Part shown: positions 46,273 through 57,610 of the stretch, one piece after another
Layout of the letters: each line of letters starts with the position of its first letter
Position numbering within the stretch: position 1 is the first letter of the stretch
Assembly (NCBI RefSeq): GCF_949987515.2
Contig: NC_082689.1
Location: 67,269,746-67,333,745, forward strand
Source: Delphinus delphis
Lineage: Eukaryota; Chordata; Mammalia; Artiodactyla; Delphinidae
Length of the DNA: 64,000 bases
Direction: 5' to 3'
Notes under the pieces: generated by a model
The model's input: only the letters and a program-made list of their open reading frames with translations
What the model was told of the DNA's origin: nothing
The model's database searches: none
Translations under genes and position numbers: made by a program

Positions 46273-48322
46273 TTTTTTTTTTTTTTGCATGTGGATGTCA
46301 TGTTATTCCAGCACCATTTGTTGAAAAGATTGTCTTTTCTTCATTGTGTTGCCTTTTACCCTTTGCCAAAGATCAGTTGACTACATTTATGTGACTCTAT
46401 TGATATTTCTGGGCTGTCTGTTCTGTACCATTGATCTATTTATTCTTTCACCAGTATCACACTGTCTTGATTACTGTAGCCCTGTAGTAAGTCTTGAAGT
46501 CAGGTAGTGTCAGTCCGCCAACTTTGTTCTTCTTTTTCAATATCATGTTGGCTATTCTGAGTCTTTTGCTTTTCCATATGAACTTTAAGATCAATTTGTT
46601 GATATCCAAAAAATAACTTCCTGTCTTTTTGACTGGAATTGTGTTGAATTTATAGATCAATTTGGAACTCGCATCTTGACAATATTGAGTCTTCCTATCC
46701 ATAAATACCTCTCCTTTTATTTGGTTATTCTGTGATTTCATTCATCAAAATTTGTATTTTTCCTTATATAGATCTTGTACATATTTTGTTAGATACATAC
46801 CTAAGTATTTCTTTCTTCCTTTTTCTGCTGCTATTAAAAATGAATTGTGATTTTAATTTCAGATTCCACTTTTTCATTACTGTCATATGGGAGAGTGACT
46901 GATCTTTTGTATATTAATATTGTATTTTGCACCCTGGCTATAATCACTTATTAGTTTCAGGATTTTTTTTGTCTATTCTTTTGAATTTGCTACATAGGAG
47001 ATCATGTCATCTATGAACAAAGTTTCCTTTTTCCTTCCAAATCTATATACCTTTTATTTCCCTTCCTTGTCTTATTGCATTAGCTGGAATTTCTAGTATA
47101 TTATTGAAAAGGAGCAGTAAGAGGAGACATTCTTGCCTTGATCCTGATCTTAGTGGGAAATCTTTGAGTTTCTCATCGTTAAGTATAATGTTAGCTGTAG
47201 GGTTTTTGTAGATATTCTTTATCAGGTTGAGAAAGTTCCCCTCTATTCCTACTTTCCTGAGAGTTTTTATCATGAATGGGTGTTGGATTTTGTCAAATGC
47301 TTTTTCTGCATCTACTGATATGATCATGTGATTTTTCTTCTTTAGCTTATTATTGTGATATATTACACCAATTGATTTTTGAATGCTGAAGTAGCCTTGC
47401 ATATCTGGAATAAATCCCACTTGGTTGTAGTGTGTAATCTTTTTATATATTGTTAGATTCAATTTGCTAATAACCTCATTGAGGATTTTTGCATCAATGC
47501 TCATTACAGGTATAGTTTTATTTTTTTGTAATGTCTTTGTCTAGTTTAGGTATCAGGGTAATGCTGGCTTCATAGAGTTAGTTATGAAGTATTCCCTCTG
47601 CTTCTATCTGCTGAAAGAAACTGTAAAAATTTGGTGTAACTTCTTCCTTAAACGTTTGGTAGAATTCACCAGTGAGCCCATAGGCCCAATGCTTTCTCTT
47701 TTAATAGGTTATTAATTATTTACTCAATTTATTTTATAGCTGTAGGCCTATTCAGATTATGTTTTTCTTCTTGTGTGAATTTTGGCAGATTGTGTCTCAA
47801 AGAATTGGTCCACTTCATCTAGGTTATCAAATATGTTGGCGTTCAGATGTTCATAGTATTCATTTATTATCCTTTCAATGTCCATAACATCTGCAGTGAT
47901 GTACCCTCTTTCGTTTATGATGTTAATAATTTGTGTCCTTTCTTTTTTTTCCTTAGCCTAGCTAGATGCTTACTGAGTTCATTAATCTTTTCAAAGAACC
48001 AGCCTTTTGTTTTCATTGATTTTCTCTACTGATTTCCTATTTTCATTTTATTGATTTCTGCTCTAATTTTTATTATATCTTTTCTTCTGCTTACTCTGGA
48101 TTTACTTTGTTCTTTTTTTTCTAGTTTCCTGAATTGGAAGCTTAGATTATTAATTTTAGTTTTTCTTATTTTGTAATGTATGCATTCAGTGATATAAGTT
48201 TCATTCTAAGCACTGTTTTCATTGTATCACACTAATTTTGATTAGTTGTGCTTTCATTTTCATTGAGCTGAAAATATTTTCAAATTTCTCCTGATTTATT
48301 CTTTGACTCATGTGTTCAAAGT
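45873..48322 (-). pseudogene. L1M ORF2 remnant
   Basis: Minus-strand frames 47043-47504 (153 codons), 46457-46741 and 45873-46154 are separated pieces of one ORF2. The 47-kb piece keeps the reverse-transcriptase motif A words ([17 protein letters not shown]) and part of motif B (RSGSRQE), where the usual GCPLSP is mutated to a leucine run. The FADD region lies in broken frame. Non-functional. Confidence 0.8.
46213..46286. repeat. Compound (CT)n(TA)n(T)n microsatellite
   Basis: CT from 46213 to 46258 with one TTT interruption, then TA to about 46271, then 15 T. It grew inside the old L1 and produces the spurious serine/leucine frames here. Confidence 0.93.
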
Positions 48323-48324
48323 TC

Positions 48325-48560
48325 ACTTTTGTGCATGTGGATATCCAATTTTTCCATCACTATTTGTTGAAAGACTGTGTTTTTCTCACTGAATTTCCTT
48401 GTCACCATTCTTAATAATCAGTTGGCCATATTAGTGAGAATATATTTGTGAACTCTCTTTTTTGTTTCATTGTTCTGTGTGTCTGTCTTAATGTATTGAT
48501 TAATATACCTTTATAGTCTACATTATCTTCAATTTGAGTATTGTAAGTTTTCCAAACTTG
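48325..48560 (-). mobile_element. L1M ORF2 fragment, antisense
   Basis: Repeats the ORF2 segment already seen at about 46285-46515 ('gcatgtggatatccaatttt', 'caccattcttaataatcag'). It is a second, separate copy rather than a continuation of the element to its left. Confidence 0.65.
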
Positions 48561-51500
48561 CTCTTTTTTGAAATAAACTTCATTTTAAAGCAGTTTTAAA
48601 TTTATACAATTTTTGAGAAGGTAGTATAGGGAGTTCCTATATATTCCACACTCAGTTTCTTCTATTATTAACATCTGAAAATAGTACGGTATTTTGTCAC
48701 AATTAATGAAATAATATTGATACGTAATGTTTATACTTTATTCAGATTTCCTCAGTTTTAGTATCTTTTTTCTGTTGTTTTATAGGGTCTCACCCAGGAT
48801 ACCACATTGCATTTAGTAGTCATGTATCCTTAGCCTCTTCTTGGCTATGACAGTTTCTCAGTGTTTTCTTTTTTTGATGACCTTGACAGTTTTGAGGATT
48901 GCTAGTTAGGTGTTTTTTAGGATATGCTTCTTGAGAATTGTCTGATGTTTTTCTCATGATTATATTGGGCTAATGTGTTTTTATTAAAAACTTTTTATTT
49001 TGTATTGGAGTATAGTTGATTAACAATGTTGTGTTAGTTTCAGGTGTACAGCAAAGTGATTCAGTTATACATACACATATATCTGTTCTTTATCTGTCTA
49101 TTCTCAATCCGCCTGGATTGAATTTTGCTCCCCTTTTGTAAGAACAGAGTATTTATATGAATTATGTGGAATTTTTCTACACAGGAGATTCTAATCCGTT
49201 TATTTATTTATGAAATCATTTATTTAATATCAGTATGAACTCATGGATATTTATTTTATACTTTGGATAATAATCAAATACTAATCTATTTTGTTGCTTA
49301 AATTGTTCCAGCTTTGGCCATCGTGAACTCTTTTTGTTGGCTCTATACCTTTTGACATACCCCATTGTTGATTTTTTTTTTTTTTTTGGAGCGCTTCCTT
49401 TCTTTCACTACAGGATGCTCCAGAATCATCTTATATGTTTTCTGCTGTGTCCTAAAATCAGCCAGTTCTCTAAGGAACCCAGGTTTGTTTGTTTTTTTAA
49501 ATTGGAGAATAGTATTGGAACTCAAGATCTGTGTGCCTAGTGTGCTTATTGCCATAATGGTGTTAGTGCTTCAGGGTCCTCTCAGCTAACAGGACAAGGA
49601 GATAATATCTATATACACATATCTATAAATATTTCTGTACTAACGTTCTGTATCTTTCTTAAGCTAAACATGAATTCATATGCTGATATCTCCAACTCTG
49701 ATCCCTTAGCACACAATTTATTCTAGCCTCCTCTTCTTGCTATCTATCTGTAATCTTTTACTCCAACAGTGAGAAACCTAACTACCACTGTCTGCCATCC
49801 ATTTACTTGTTTTTCAATTTCAGTATTAATGTATAGTAGTTTTAGAATTATTAACCTGTATCCCTAGGGAAACAACCTTTTCAGCTATAGTACAGTGCTT
49901 ACCTACAGTTCCTTTTGCCTTTAGTCTTACAGGCTCTACTCATTTCCAGAATTACTAAGGTTAGCACCTTTCAGTGAGGTTATTTCATACAAGTGTAATA
50001 CAGTTAGATTGTTTTGTCACATTCTGCATTCCATCCTGGAGCCCTAAAACCTGAATTATTTTTTTAATGTGCATATGTTAAGCTTCACACTTTGTTTTAG
50101 AAAGCTCTGTTGGTTTTAACAAATGCATTGTATCAAATATCCATTATTACAGTGTCATACAGAATGGGTTCACTACCCTAAAAAATCCCTGGACTTCACC
50201 CACCATACACACACACACCTAGTAAACTTAACAGTGAGTCAGTTTTCCAACACTATCACTTCTATCAGTTTTGTCTTTACTAGATGTCATATAGTTGGAA
50301 TTATACAGTATACAGCCTTTTCAGTCTGGCTTCCTTAGCAATATACATTTAAGATTCATTTGTGTCTTTGTGTAACTTGAGAGCTTTTTATCATTGGATA
50401 ACGTTCCATTGTATGGATGTCCCATAGTTGTTTATCCATTCACCTGTTGGAGGTCATCTTGATTGCTTTCAGTTTTGGGTGATTATAAATAAACCTGGTA
50501 CAAATGTTCGCATGTATGTTTTTGTGTAGACATAGGTTTTCAGATCAGTCAGGTAAATATCTAGGAGTGTGATTACTGGATTATATGATATGGTAGGACT
50601 CTTTTCCAATCTGGCTGTGCCATTTTGCATTTCTGTCATCAATGAATAAGAGTTCCTGTTGGTCTGTGTCCTAACCAGGAGTTGCTATTTTCAGATTTTT
50701 GGATTTTAACCATTCTGCAATATTAGGCATGTAGTGGTATTTGCATTTTCCTAAGGACAAATAATATTGAATATCTTTTCATATACTTATTTGTCATCTG
50801 TATAACTTCTTTGGTGAAATATCTGTTCATATCTCTTTTTGAATTTTATGAGTTCTTTGAATATTTTGATACAATTCCCTTATCAGATATGTGTTTTGCA
50901 AATATTTTCTCCCAGTCTGTGACTTGTCTCCTAACACTGTCTTTCTCAGAGCAGAAGTTTTAATTTTAATTATGCTTAATTTATCATTTGTTTCTTCTGT
51001 GGATCATAATTTTAATGTTGTATCTGTGAACTAGTCACCAAACCCAAGGTCACATAGATTTCCTCCTATGCTTTCTTCTAGTAGTTTGTTGTTGTTGCTG
51101 TTGTTAGTTTTTCATATTACACTTAAGTCTATAATCTATTATGAATTAATTCTAATTTAGTATAAGGTATAAGGTCTGTATCTAAATTTATTTTATTTGC
51201 ATATGGATGTCTAATTTTTTTCAGCACCATTTGTTAAAAAGTCTATCATTTCTCATTGAATTGCCTTTGAAACTTTGTGAAAAATGAATTAACTATATTT
51301 GTGAGGGTCTATTTCTAGGTCCTATGCTCTGATATATTACTCTATAGATCTATTTTTTGCCAGTACCATGCTGTGTTAATTACTTTATCTTTATAATAAG
51401 TCTTTAAATAGATTTCTGGTTTTTGTTTTTTTTAAAATATTTTATTGACCATTCTAGGTCTTCTGCCTTTCCATATCAAATTTAGAATCAGTTCTTTGAT

Positions 51501-52085
51501 ATCAACAATATAGCTTCCTGGGCTTTTGACGAGGATTTCATTGAACCTATAGGTCAAGTTACAAAGACATCTTAACAATATTGAGTCTTCTAATCTATAA
51601 ACATGCAATACCATTCCATTAAAAAAATCTTTTATTTCTTCCATCAGTGTTTTTTCTTTTCCACATACAAACCCTGTATATAGTTTTTTGATTTGTACCT
51701 AAGTATTGCATTTTTTATGCTATTGTAAATGGTACTATTTTATAACTTCAAATTCCACTTGTTCATTGTTGGTATATACGAATGTAATTGCTTTATATAT
51801 CGACCTTGTATCCTATAAACTTGCTATACTTATTAGTTTCAGGTTTTTCTTTTTCTTTTTTTGGTTTTCTGCATAAATCATGCCATCAATTTACTTCTTC
51901 CTTTCCAGTCTATATACCTTTTGTTTCTTTTTTCTTGTCTTACTGCACTAGTTAGAATTTTCAGTATAATTTTGAATAGAAATAGTAAGATAGACATTGT
52001 TACTTTGTTCCTAATCTTAGAGAGCAAGTGTTTAGTCATTCACCATTAAGTATGATGCTAGCTGTAGGCTGGTAATGTGTTGTAA
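48560..52085 (-). mobile_element. Old L1M, antisense, long 3' UTR plus ORF2
   Basis: The 3' UTR words 'taccacattgcatttagtag', 'cttggctatgacagtttctc', 'tgaccttgacagttttgagg', 'ttgttccagctttggccat' and 'ggatgctccagaatcatc' are L1M(B/C)-like. ORF2 text follows from about 50.1 to 52.08 kb and parallels 45.1-47.2 kb. A younger L1 tail interrupts the UTR at 48985-49110. The frame at 51432-51644 is an ORF2 scrap. Confidence 0.78.
48985..49110 (-). mobile_element. Younger L1 3' end inside the old L1M
   Basis: 'tttgtattggagtatagttg', 'acaatgttgtgttagtttca' and 'agcaaagtgattcagttata' are the same 3' end as in the 12.96-, 57.2- and 60.7-kb L1s. Host sequence on the two sides does not rejoin cleanly, suggesting that a few hundred bases of L1M were lost at the insertion. 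Confidence 0.75.
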
Positions 52086-52439
52086 ATGGTCTTTATTTAT
52101 TTGAAAAAATTTACTGAGTTAAAATAGGGATAGTGTTACTTCTGCTGAATTATATAAATCAAAGTGATAATAGAGCGCACTTAATTCAAAGAGAAGAATG
52201 GTAGGCTGACTCTTAATGAGAAGAGTTTCAAAGAATATACAGTCATCTTAAATTCACCATGGTCTGCCCTGATCTACAAATTGTTTATATTTCTTCCACA
52301 TGGAAAGTAAACTCACTTTCTTTAAATCCCACAGATTCTTGCCCTATTGCAATGTTATCTCAGACTGTAAGACCTCATCTCTCTAAATCAAGCCCAAGTG
52401 TGTGTGCAGTTCTTCCTGTATGGTTTCTCTTCATCTTAA
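52086..52439. other. Unique stretch
   Basis: Nothing recognised. Confidence 0.4.
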
Positions 52440-54245
52440 CCTTTGGATAAGATGTGAGTTACCTATTTCCCACAGCAAACATACAATGATGAGATAGGCA
52501 CAGGATACTAGCAATAGGCACTTTCAAAAAGGCACTCCTTCAGACAGAAGGCATATGGCAATCTCTGGTCCATAGCAATTCTGAAATCCAGTCAGTCATG
52601 TGTTGCCATTGAAAAAAAAAAAAAGAACCCAGAACTGCTCCATAGAAATGATTATCTGTGCCTATTGGCTTCTCCCTTTGAGCTCTTGGTTCTGACATTA
52701 GATTCACCCTTCCTTCCTATAAGAAATAACCTATGTTTACAGCTGAGTAGTTTTCTCAACCATCTTTTTGCCTGCTGGAAATTAGGGGTCCTAATACCTT
52801 TTTTCATTCTGTGATGTTTTTCCAGTCCAAGTGGTATAATTTTTTTAAAAGCTCTGTAGACTTCATGTGAATCAATTTACTGTCCATTTCAATAGACAAC
52901 ACCACACCCGTAAATATCTTCAGAGTAAGCTCTTCTATTTCTTGGACACTCTGCTAGGCTGAGACAATGCCCTCAAGATTCTTAGAAGCCCAGTATTTAA
53001 AAAGAGAGAGTCTATAGGACTTTCCCTAGAAAGCTTTTGTCCTTAAAAGGCATTTTGTCGCTGAAAGGGTCTACAAAACACCACCTTAAGTCTCTGTGAG
53101 GTCTTTAAAAAGGTTTTACACTTTCAACCTGACTTAATCTTTACTCTCAGACCATGCTTTACTAGGGACCTGAATTTGATCTTTTCTCTGAAGTTATTTC
53201 TTTTCTTAGTTTTTGTTTCTGTTTTGTTTTGGGGTTTTTTTTTTTGCTTCGTTTGTTTGTTTGCTTTGGCTTGGAAAGAGTTTCCTGAGCTTTTAGTATA
53301 TTCTGCAACTATGTTAGAAAACTTAAGGATTTCTTTCTTAGTTTGTCTCCCTCAGCTTTCATTTTGTTATTGGTGGCTAGGAAAACTTTTGCCTGCAAAT
53401 CTCTTTAGCGAGATTTCTGAAATCATTAGGTTGCTTTTCTGTTTTCCATATTGCTGCAGGCAACAGTTTTGCTAACTTTTCTGTCTGTATATAACTCAGC
53501 TGACCTTTTCACTGGACTCCAATAAGATTTTCCTCTCTGTCTTTGAAGCCCTAATGGTCTCCCAAGGCCATTCAAGCTTTTACCACTAGTTCCTACCAGC
53601 TCCTGCCCACCACCCTGTCCCAACCAATGCTACATGTTTTATGATTTTTTTGTTATCATAACACCATACTTCCAGGCACCAAATTCTGCCCCAGTTATCT
53701 ATTGCTACATAACAAATCACCCCAAAACCTGGAAGCTTAAAGCAAGAAATGATTTATTATATCTCATGATTTTGAGAGTCAGTGATTTGGGCAGGGCTCA
53801 GCCAGCTCATAACTACTGCTCTCTACAGTGTTCAATGATACCACTTGGTAGTACTCAGCCAGTGGTTGGCATGGTATGGAGGGTCAAGACGACTTCACAC
53901 ACATTTCTGATGCCTAACCAGAGGAGGCAGGATGGCTAAACTCATCTGGAATTTTTGAAAACAGCACCTGTATCCGGCCTCTTTGGCATGGCAGTCTCAA
54001 GGGAGATGGACTATTTGCATACCAGGTCAAAGCTCACAGACAAACAAAGTGTTCCAAGAGACAAGAAGTGCAAGATGGAGTCTTTTAAAACCCTGGAATA
54101 AATACTGACTTGGGTATATATTCGCTATATTCTATTAGTCAAAACAGTCACAGACCTCACTCAGATTTCTAAGTCAATGATCATAGAGTCACTTCTCCAT
54201 GGGAGCAGTTGCAAAGAATTTTTGGTTGTTCCTAATCTGCCACCC
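52440..54245. mobile_element. Probable ancient interspersed repeat, family not assigned
   Basis: The stretch has the texture of a repeat that I have met in other mammals ('gctcttggttctgacattag', 'gttcctaccagctcctgccc', 'ccagttatctattgctacat', 'aacaaatcaccccaaaacc', 'gtgttccaagagacaagaag'), but I cannot name the family. A poly-A run sits at 52612-52624 and a GTTT run at 53255-53265. The 99- and 101-codon plus-strand frames (53176-53475, 53634-53939) and the minus frame at 53426-53623 show no recognisable domain. Confidence 0.4.
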
Positions 54246-54480
54246 CTCCTACTTCTGTTTTAAATGAACTATAACAAACTGTGATTCATGAGGTTTGGGC
54301 ATATTTTACTTGTAGCACATGTTCGGAAAAATTGAAATTTGGTTGCCAATTAGTAAACATTTTATTAGGGAAAACCCCTCCTTTTAAGAATTAAAATACA
54401 CCCTGAAAATGACCTAATTCTGTTCCTTGGAAGAACATGCCTTTAATATTGAAAAATCAGAGGCCTCCCATTAAATATCA

Positions 54481-54585
54481 GTCCTGTTATTTATTGGTTG
54501 TGCTGATATAATTCCAGCAGAGCATCTTCATTTTTTCAATTGTAAAATGAGGAAAGGAGTGTTATACCTATGGCATCCATATAAT
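54481..54585 (+). mobile_element. MIR-like fragment
   Basis: 'tcctgttatttattggttgt', then 'catcttcattttttcaattg', then 'taaaatgaggaaaggagtg' resemble the MIR core. A possible continuation lies at 54705-54770. Weak. Confidence 0.4.
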
Positions 54586-55190
54586 TTGACCTAAACTGGA
54601 ACACTTTGGGAAATGCTAAAAATGAAGTGGCTACATCTGCTTGGTAAAAACCTAAAACTGAGGCTATGTTGGGTAAATGAAGACCAATTTGCCTTTCTGT
54701 TTCTCAAGGTTTTTGTGATGATCAAATGAGGCTATGTATATCAATGAACAGTCAAAATTATAAAATGTGTAATATAGGCAAGATAGTGGTATTCAAATAC
54801 TTTTGGGGATATTATTTATGTCCTCAATTTAGACACTTCTAAAACAGTTTCTAAATCTATTTGAATTACCTTCAGTATTGGATAATGCTAAATATATGCT
54901 GCTCTTCCTTAATTGTAGAACTGGCATGATATATTTGAAGATAATTTCTACTTATTCTATTCCCAGGGAATTCTGATGAGAGTTGATCACTACTCACTTT
55001 TGCACAATAAGCTTCCCACCTATTGCAGCTACTCTTGTGTCTTTTTAGTTGATACAGTGACACTCTTGTGTCATTTTTAAGGCTAAGTAATATATCCTTT
55101 ACGTTCCATGTTTTATCTTAATACAGTTTGACATTCATTGTAGTAACTCCTCAGTAGTTTTAAATTATAAATCTCAGCGTAGTTTCCAAG
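54586..55190. other. Unique AT-rich stretch
   Basis: No gene or further repeat recognised. Confidence 0.45.
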
Positions 55191-55203
55191 CTGATTACCT
55201 ATT

Positions 55204-55285
55204 GGGACTTCCCTGGTGGTCCAGTGGTTAAGACTCCATACTTCCACTGCAGGGGGAGTGGGTTCGATCCCTGGTGAAAAGAAAC
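55204..55285 (+). mobile_element. Head-only tRNA-Glu SINE with TSD
   Basis: Just the tRNA-like head: 'gggacttccctggtggtcca', an A-box region, and the B-box 'ggttcgatccc', followed at once by a short A-rich tail (gaaaagaaa). Flanked by ctgattacctatt (55191-55203) and ctgatcacctatt (55286-55298). It is not a functional tRNA gene: the acceptor pairing, anticodon arm and CCA context are not preserved. Confidence 0.85.
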
Positions 55286-55298
55286 CTGATCACCTATT

Positions 55299-57213
55299 AA
55301 GTAAAGTTAACCTTTTACTTGAATATAATGAAAATCTTTAGCTTAGCACATACGAATAAAAACCATTCTAAAACACACTAATTCAGAGTGGTTTGTCTTA
55401 TACAATATCAATATTCACTCTGATTTTCCAGGACCAAAATATTAAATCCAACTCTCTGGCTTTATGTCTCATGAATTCTTGCCTAACTCTAGATCTAGTT
55501 ATAGGTTGCTGGTCTTGCTTTTTGATTCTGATAAAAAAGAAACAGCATTCAAGCAGCACTGTCCTTGGTAATTCTAGAGTAGCAGAAACCTGGAAGAAGA
55601 GCCCTGAACAAAGTCTGAAATAAAATTTTCTCCAAAATAAAACTGGTCTTCAAGGACAGGAAATTTCTTCCTTGTGGGAATTGGAAATACCAGATAAGAG
55701 CCCAATCATTGGCTAGAACTCATTTATGGGAGACCTGAGGAACGAGGTCAGAACATTCCTGGCAACACTTTTGATTGAATCAGGCATTTAAGAAAGTGAT
55801 GATTAATCCATAACTTTTTATACTCTTCTATCATAGGTCCAGAATCAGACCTTGGTTTGGATTTATAGAGAGCTTTATCACATGAAAAAAGGAGTTGCAG
55901 TCTCTGTGTTCAAAAGCTATACACTATAATAGGAAGCATGGTCAGATTTGCCAAATGTGCAATAAAGACAAATGAATACTTACAAAGTTAAGAACACTGA
56001 GGAGAAAGGGTGAGTTAGTAGGTTGGGAAGAGTTAGGTTCAAGTCTAGAGCAGGGAACATGTCTATCAGAGTGCTTAATGTTTGTACATGGATGGAGGAG
56101 TCTCACTGAGGTAGTATTAATGGAAGCTTGGGAAATGCTTTCATCTACAAGTACAAAATTTAGATGATACTAAAAAACTGCTTTAAGATGATATTTAAAC
56201 ATCATAACATAAGCACCATCCTTTCAGGATTTGATGCACTCATGTCATTTTTAATTTAATGCTATGTTAGTTGAGCATCCTTTGGATTATGCTTGGAAAT
56301 ATAATTTTAGTGCATATTTCCCCTTCTTCTGTACTGGGCTTTTATATTGCTGTAGATCTTGAATGTTTTCTTGCAGATTATTACAAAGTATCAGTGGTGC
56401 TTGATTAAGTGACATCAGTCTGAATGGAAGAAGTGCCAGCCTTGCACATAGTAGACTTAATTATGCTGTGAATTGTGAGCTTCCAGTGTTGTATTAAGAA
56501 TCAAAATTATAAGCACTCTCTTTTTTAAGTATTCCCCAAAGAAACAACAATTAAAGAAAACTTCACAGTGCATGGTTTCATGGCTGTATTCAGTAGAGAG
56601 ACTTTTGTTTTGATAAATTCTTTACCAATGATTCTGAATACAAGAATCACTTATTTAAGCGTGATTGTAATAGTCACAAGACAGAATTCATTATTTTCAT
56701 TTTGTAGAGCCTGCATTATGGGGAATGAAATAGACCTTTCTCTTTCTGAATTTCCTTGTCTTTAGATTATTTTATGTCTGTAATATAATTGTATGTAAAT
56801 GTTTTTATTATATAAGCTATTCAAAGATGCTAAAAGAAAAATTCAAAGTCTTCAGAAGTTTTAAAAATAATACTTAAAAATTCTAGCTGTTGCTCTTTGA
56901 CATTAAGAACACAATCCAAAACAATAGTATTTGTTGATACAATTCAACTGTGAGTTAAATATATTTTGTTCTGTAAACATAATGCCATTTAACATTTAGT
57001 CCTGAGACAATAAAGCAAATGTTATTGCAATAACAATCCTTTCCTTATTGAACTTATATATAATAGTTGAATTATTGCTAATTATAGGAGGCTTTGTGCT
57101 TTTTGCAAATTTTAAATTATTATAAGTAAAAATATTATTTTCTAACTACATTTGGACTCATCATGTCTTAACTTGACCAACTACTGTTCCAACTGCCTTT
57201 AGACCTGTTAGTC
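55299..57213. other. Unique AT-rich stretch
   Basis: About 1.9 kb with no gene or repeat family recognised. A 14-bp perfect palindrome (gttattgcaataac, 57021-57034) contains a C/EBP-type core. Confidence 0.45.
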
Positions 57214-57610
57214 TTCCTTCTTGGTTTCTTTTTTTTTTGTTATTTTTTTACATCTTTATTGGAGTATAATTGCTTTACAACGGTGTGTTAGTTTCTGCTT
57301 TATAACTAAGTGAATCAGTTATACATATACATATGTTCCCATATCTCTTCCCTTTTGCATCTCCCTCCCTCCCACCCTCCCTATCCCACCCCTCCAGGCG
57401 GTCACAAAGCACCGAGCTGATCTCCCTGTGCTATACGGCTGCTTCCCACTAGCTATCTACCTTACATTTGGTAGTGTATATATATCCATGCCACTCTCTC
57501 ACTTTGTCACAGCTTACCCTTCCCCCTCCCCATACCCTCAAGTCCATTCTCTAGTAGGTCTGTGTCTTTATTCCTGTCTTACCCCTAGTTTCTTCATGAC
57601 ATTTTTTTTC

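Larger units (their letters stand above)
44815..48322 (-). mobile_element. Old L1M, antisense, 3' UTR plus most of ORF2
   Basis: A 3.5-kb L1 running 3' to 5' along the plus strand. The tail is at 44825-45200 ('taggttcatagcaaaattga', 'cagagttgtacatttgttgt'), then ORF2 back past the reverse-transcriptase core to about 48.3 kb. A CT/TA/T microsatellite has expanded inside it (46213-46286). The divergence and numerous indels mark it as far older than the 57-kb L1. Confidence 0.85.

Noticed and set aside
52590..52630. Poly-A run as the tail of a processed pseudogene
   Set aside because: The upstream sequence shows no coding text, and no flanking duplication was found; the region looks like an old repeat.
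55204..55285. Possible functional tRNA gene
   Set aside because: A and B box remnants are present, but the cloverleaf is not preserved and an A-rich tail plus target duplications mark it as a retroposon.
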